Origin: Tildeniella torsiva UHER 1998/13D | Lineage (GTDB): Bacteria > Cyanobacteriota > Cyanobacteriia > Phormidesmidales > Phormidesmidaceae | Assembly: GCA_019358835.1 (NCBI GenBank) | Contig: JAHHIH010000013.1 | Coordinates: 62,001-126,000, forward strand | Length of the DNA: 64,000 nt | Reading direction: 5' to 3' | Part shown: positions 62,185 to 64,000 of the stretch, piece after piece | Layout of the letters: each line of letters begins with the position of its first letter | Position numbering within the stretch: the first letter of the stretch is position 1 | The notes under the pieces: generated by a model | What the model saw: only the letters and a program-made list of their open reading frames with translations | What the model was told of the DNA's origin: nothing | The model's database searches: none | Program-made: the position numbers and the translations under genes

Positions 62185-62898
62185 ATGGTCATGAACTTTA
62201 CCACCGTTCACCAGGGGCAGCTTGCCATTATTGCTAACGATTTCGACGCCCGGCCCATGAGCTTTGTGCAAGATGGCGATCGCCAGGGCTATGAGCCCGC
62301 CGTGGCGCGGGCGGTGGGCGAGGTGCTGGGGCTAGAGCCGGTTTGGTTTGACTGCCCGCCTGAAGCGTTTTACCCTACCCTCAGTACTGGCGACTACGAC
62401 GTGGTGTGGTTTAGCCAGGCCATCACCCAAGATCGCCGCGCCTGGGCCGACTTCACCCGCCCCTACGGTCGCTTCGACGAGGCTGTGCTGGTGCGCGAAG
62501 ACAGCCCCATCCACACGCTGGCAGACCTAGCGGGCAAGCGGCTCGGTTCCCTGGCGGGCAGCAGTCCCCTAGCTCTGACCGAGGCGCTGCCTGACCTAGA
62601 GTGGGTGCCGTTCAAGGGGGCAGACCACACCCGGCCCGCTTTACTAGCGGCCCTGGGCCAGGGCGCAATCGATGCTCTGGTGGGCGATGCCCTGCTGCTG
62701 CTCACCGCCGAGGCCGATACCACCAGCCTGCGGGTGGCCTTTCAGATGCCTACCCAAATTCCCTTTGGCATTGGGGTGCTGCCGGGTAACCGAGAACTGC
62801 TAGAGGCGCTCAACCAGGCGATCAATCAGCTGATTATGAACGGCACCCTGGCTAAGCTGTGGGCCCAGTGGATTCCCTACAAGCCGTTTCCGTTTTAG
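62185..62898 (+). CDS. Amino-acid-type substrate-binding protein without signal peptide
   Basis: The 237-residue product has the bacterial extracellular solute-binding family 3 fold: GYEPAVARAVGEVLGLEPVWFDCP, LSTGDYDVVWFSQAITQDRRAWADFTRPYGRFDEAVLVRED (quoted in part: WADFTRPYGRFDEAVLV), DLAGKRLGSLAGSS, DALVGDALLLL, FGIGVLPGNRELLEALNQAI. No signal peptide or lipobox precedes it; the candidate starts (62185 or 62191) give MNFTTVHQGQLAI. It is thus predicted to be cytoplasmic, which is unusual. No ABC transporter genes are adjacent. Its 3' end overlaps the convergent GGDEF-EAL gene by 47 bases. Confidence 0.85.
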   Translation: MVMNFTTVHQGQLAIIANDFDARPMSFVQDGDRQGYEPAVARAVGEVLGLEPVWFDCPPEAFYPTLSTGDYDVVWFSQAITQDRRAWADFTRPYGRFDEAVLVREDSPIHTLADLAGKRLGSLAGSSPLALTEALPDLEWVPFKGADHTRPALLAALGQGAIDALVGDALLLLTAEADTTSLRVAFQMPTQIPFGIGVLPGNRELLEALNQAINQLIMNGTLAKLWAQWIPYKPFPF

Positions 62899-64000
62899 CG
62901 GGGGCCGGGCTGGGGGGAGGCAATTGGGCAATGAACGCCGTGGCGTCTGCCACCGAGAGGGGCCGAGAGAAGTAGTAGCCCTGCCCCGCCTGACAGTGGT
63001 GGGCCTGAAGATAGACGGCCTGCTCGGCGGTTTCAATGCCCTCGGCCACCACCGTTAAATTGAGGTTGGTGGCCAGACTGATGATGGCTTTGACGATTTC
63101 GTAGTCGCCCGTGCTCGGGCCAGAGCGATGCAGGTTGGTGATAAACGACTTGTCAATTTTGAGCACGTCAATGGGAAACCGGTGCAGGTAGCTGAGGGAC
63201 GAGTAGCCGGTGCCAAAGTCATCCATGCAGATCGCAATGCGGCGCTGACGCAGCTGTTTGAGCAGATCAATGGCCATCTGGGCGTTTTGAATCAGTACGC
63301 TTTCGGTGATTTCGACCTTGAGATGCCGCCCCTCCAGGCCGTTGCAGCTTAGGGCGGTATCGATTTGCTGAATCAGGTCAGGGCGCACAAACTGCTTGCC
63401 CGAGAGATTGACGCTGACGGTGAGGTCTTGACTGTGGGGATGCTCTTGCTGCCAGTAGCTGAGCTGACGACAGGCCTCGTTTAGGGTCCACAGGTCGAGG
63501 GTGGTAATGAGCCCGGTGTTTTCGGCAATGGGGATGAAGTCTAGGGGGGAGACCAGCCCCCGGCGGGGGTTCTGCCACCGCACTAGCGCCTCAAACCCCT
63601 GGATGGTGCCGGTGGCTAAATTGATAATGGGCTGGTAGTAAAGCCGCAGTTCAAACCGCTCTAACGCTCGGCGCAGTTCGTTTTCTAGCTCCATCTGCTG
63701 CATGACTAGGGTGTGCATGGGGGCGTCAAAGATGGCGTATTCGCGGTTGCTGCCCTTGGCTTTGTACATGGCGATATCGGCATCGCGCAGCACTTGGTTG
63801 GGGTCGGTGTAGGTGGTGGCGCTGAGGGCGATGCCGATGCTGGCGTGGATAAACACCTCGTGCCCTTCGAGCAGCACCGGGCTTTCGAGAATGGCGTGAA
63901 TGCGCTGGGCCATACTGACGGCAACGGCGGCATCGCTGAGGTTAGCGAGCAGCACCACAAACTCATCGCCCCCGAGCCGGGCGGCCACATCCACCGGGCG
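62852..64000 (-). CDS. GGDEF-EAL domain protein, 5' end outside window
   Basis: The frame is open through the right edge; the track's start at 63994 is artificial. The visible part begins just before GGDEF (RPVD then [10 protein letters not shown], an apparent I-site at the right spacing) and continues with a complete EAL domain: [49 protein letters not shown] and VVAEGIET. Key EAL residues look intact. The missing N-terminus probably carries sensory domains. The C-terminus is a short Pro/Ala tail. Compared with the EAL at 4854 it has no 27-residue insert, which supports that insert being secondary. Confidence 0.93.
   Translation of the reverse strand, partial: RPVDVAARLGGDEFVVLLANLSDAAVAVSMAQRIHAILESPVLLEGHEVFIHASIGIALSATTYTDPNQVLRDADIAMYKAKGSNREYAIFDAPMHTLVMQQMELENELRRALERFELRLYYQPIINLATGTIQGFEALVRWQNPRRGLVSPLDFIPIAENTGLITTLDLWTLNEACRQLSYWQQEHPHSQDLTVSVNLSGKQFVRPDLIQQIDTALSCNGLEGRHLKVEITESVLIQNAQMAIDLLKQLRQRRIAICMDDFGTGYSSLSYLHRFPIDVLKIDKSFITNLHRSGPSTGDYEIVKAIISLATNLNLTVVAEGIETAEQAVYLQAHHCQAGQGYYFSRPLSVADATAFIAQLPPPSPAPAKTETACRESTGPTA

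Overview
The window comes from a cyanobacterium, most likely a GC-rich filamentous type such as the Leptolyngbya/Nodosilinea/Phormidium group. The genus is an inference; no rRNA is present. The evidence is a chlorophyll gene (chlM), an NDH-1 subunit of cyanobacterial/plastid type (ndhD), the variable chain of ferredoxin-thioredoxin reductase (ftrV), a ThrS of cyanobacterial length, a PEP-CTERM-like secreted protein, DICT and DUF29/Uma2 families, and the very frequent octamer GCGATCGC (HIP1) throughout. No rRNA, tRNA, CRISPR array, transposase or prophage was recognised.

Layout. 1-7.1 kb: a large DUF1989-GcvT fusion enzyme cut by the left edge (absent from the ORF track because it has no stop in the window), then a two-gene signalling operon: hybrid histidine kinase, then REC-PAS-GGDEF-EAL. 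7.2-11.1 kb: GNAT acetyltransferase, purH, a MOSC protein, yidD and a GvpV-like small protein. 11.2-15.9 kb: a compact accessory cluster around a LysR regulator: a frameshifted serine hydrolase downstream of it, and divergently a SnoaL-like protein, an SMP-30-like protein, an ABM-domain membrane protein and an atypical SDR. 16-25.4 kb: ffh, an orphan GAF protein, two small exported proteins, a DCC thiol oxidoreductase, a degenerate protein kinase with TPRs, and a urate hydroxylase (hpxO). 25.6-27.5 kb: Uma2 protein and an AT-rich HNH endonuclease gene that looks foreign. 27.6-43.6 kb: mutS, DUF29, MOSC, hemW, serA, prmA, a DUF39 homocysteine-synthesis protein, TPR protein, RluE-type pseudouridine synthase and a zinc-ribbon PP2C phosphatase. 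43.6-49.9 kb: a candidate structured RNA, thrS, an SLH protein, thrB, ndhD and an unlisted 58-residue zinc-ribbon gene. 49.9-64 kb: a molybdopterin oxidoreductase, a GAF-LuxR regulator with a 16-bp palindrome at its promoter, a PEP-CTERM-like protein, a DUF697 GTPase, a DICT-GAF histidine kinase, amt with a candidate NtcA site, purE, chlM, ftrV, a substrate-binding protein without a signal peptide, and a GGDEF-EAL protein cut by the right edge.

How it fits together. Most of the window is ordinary chromosomal housekeeping: purine synthesis (purH, purE), the Ser/Thr/homocysteine branch (serA, thrB, DUF39, thrS), translation and export (ffh, yidD, prmA) and photosynthetic electron transport and pigment. 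It is rich in signal transduction: two c-di-GMP proteins, two histidine kinases, a kinase-like protein, a PP2C and several GAF proteins. A nitrogen-scavenging thread runs through hpxO, amt and possibly the DUF1989-GcvT enzyme.

The least explained items are the candidate RNA upstream of thrS, the HNH gene, the DUF1989-GcvT fusion, and short repeat-like sequences inserted in frame inside two coding regions.
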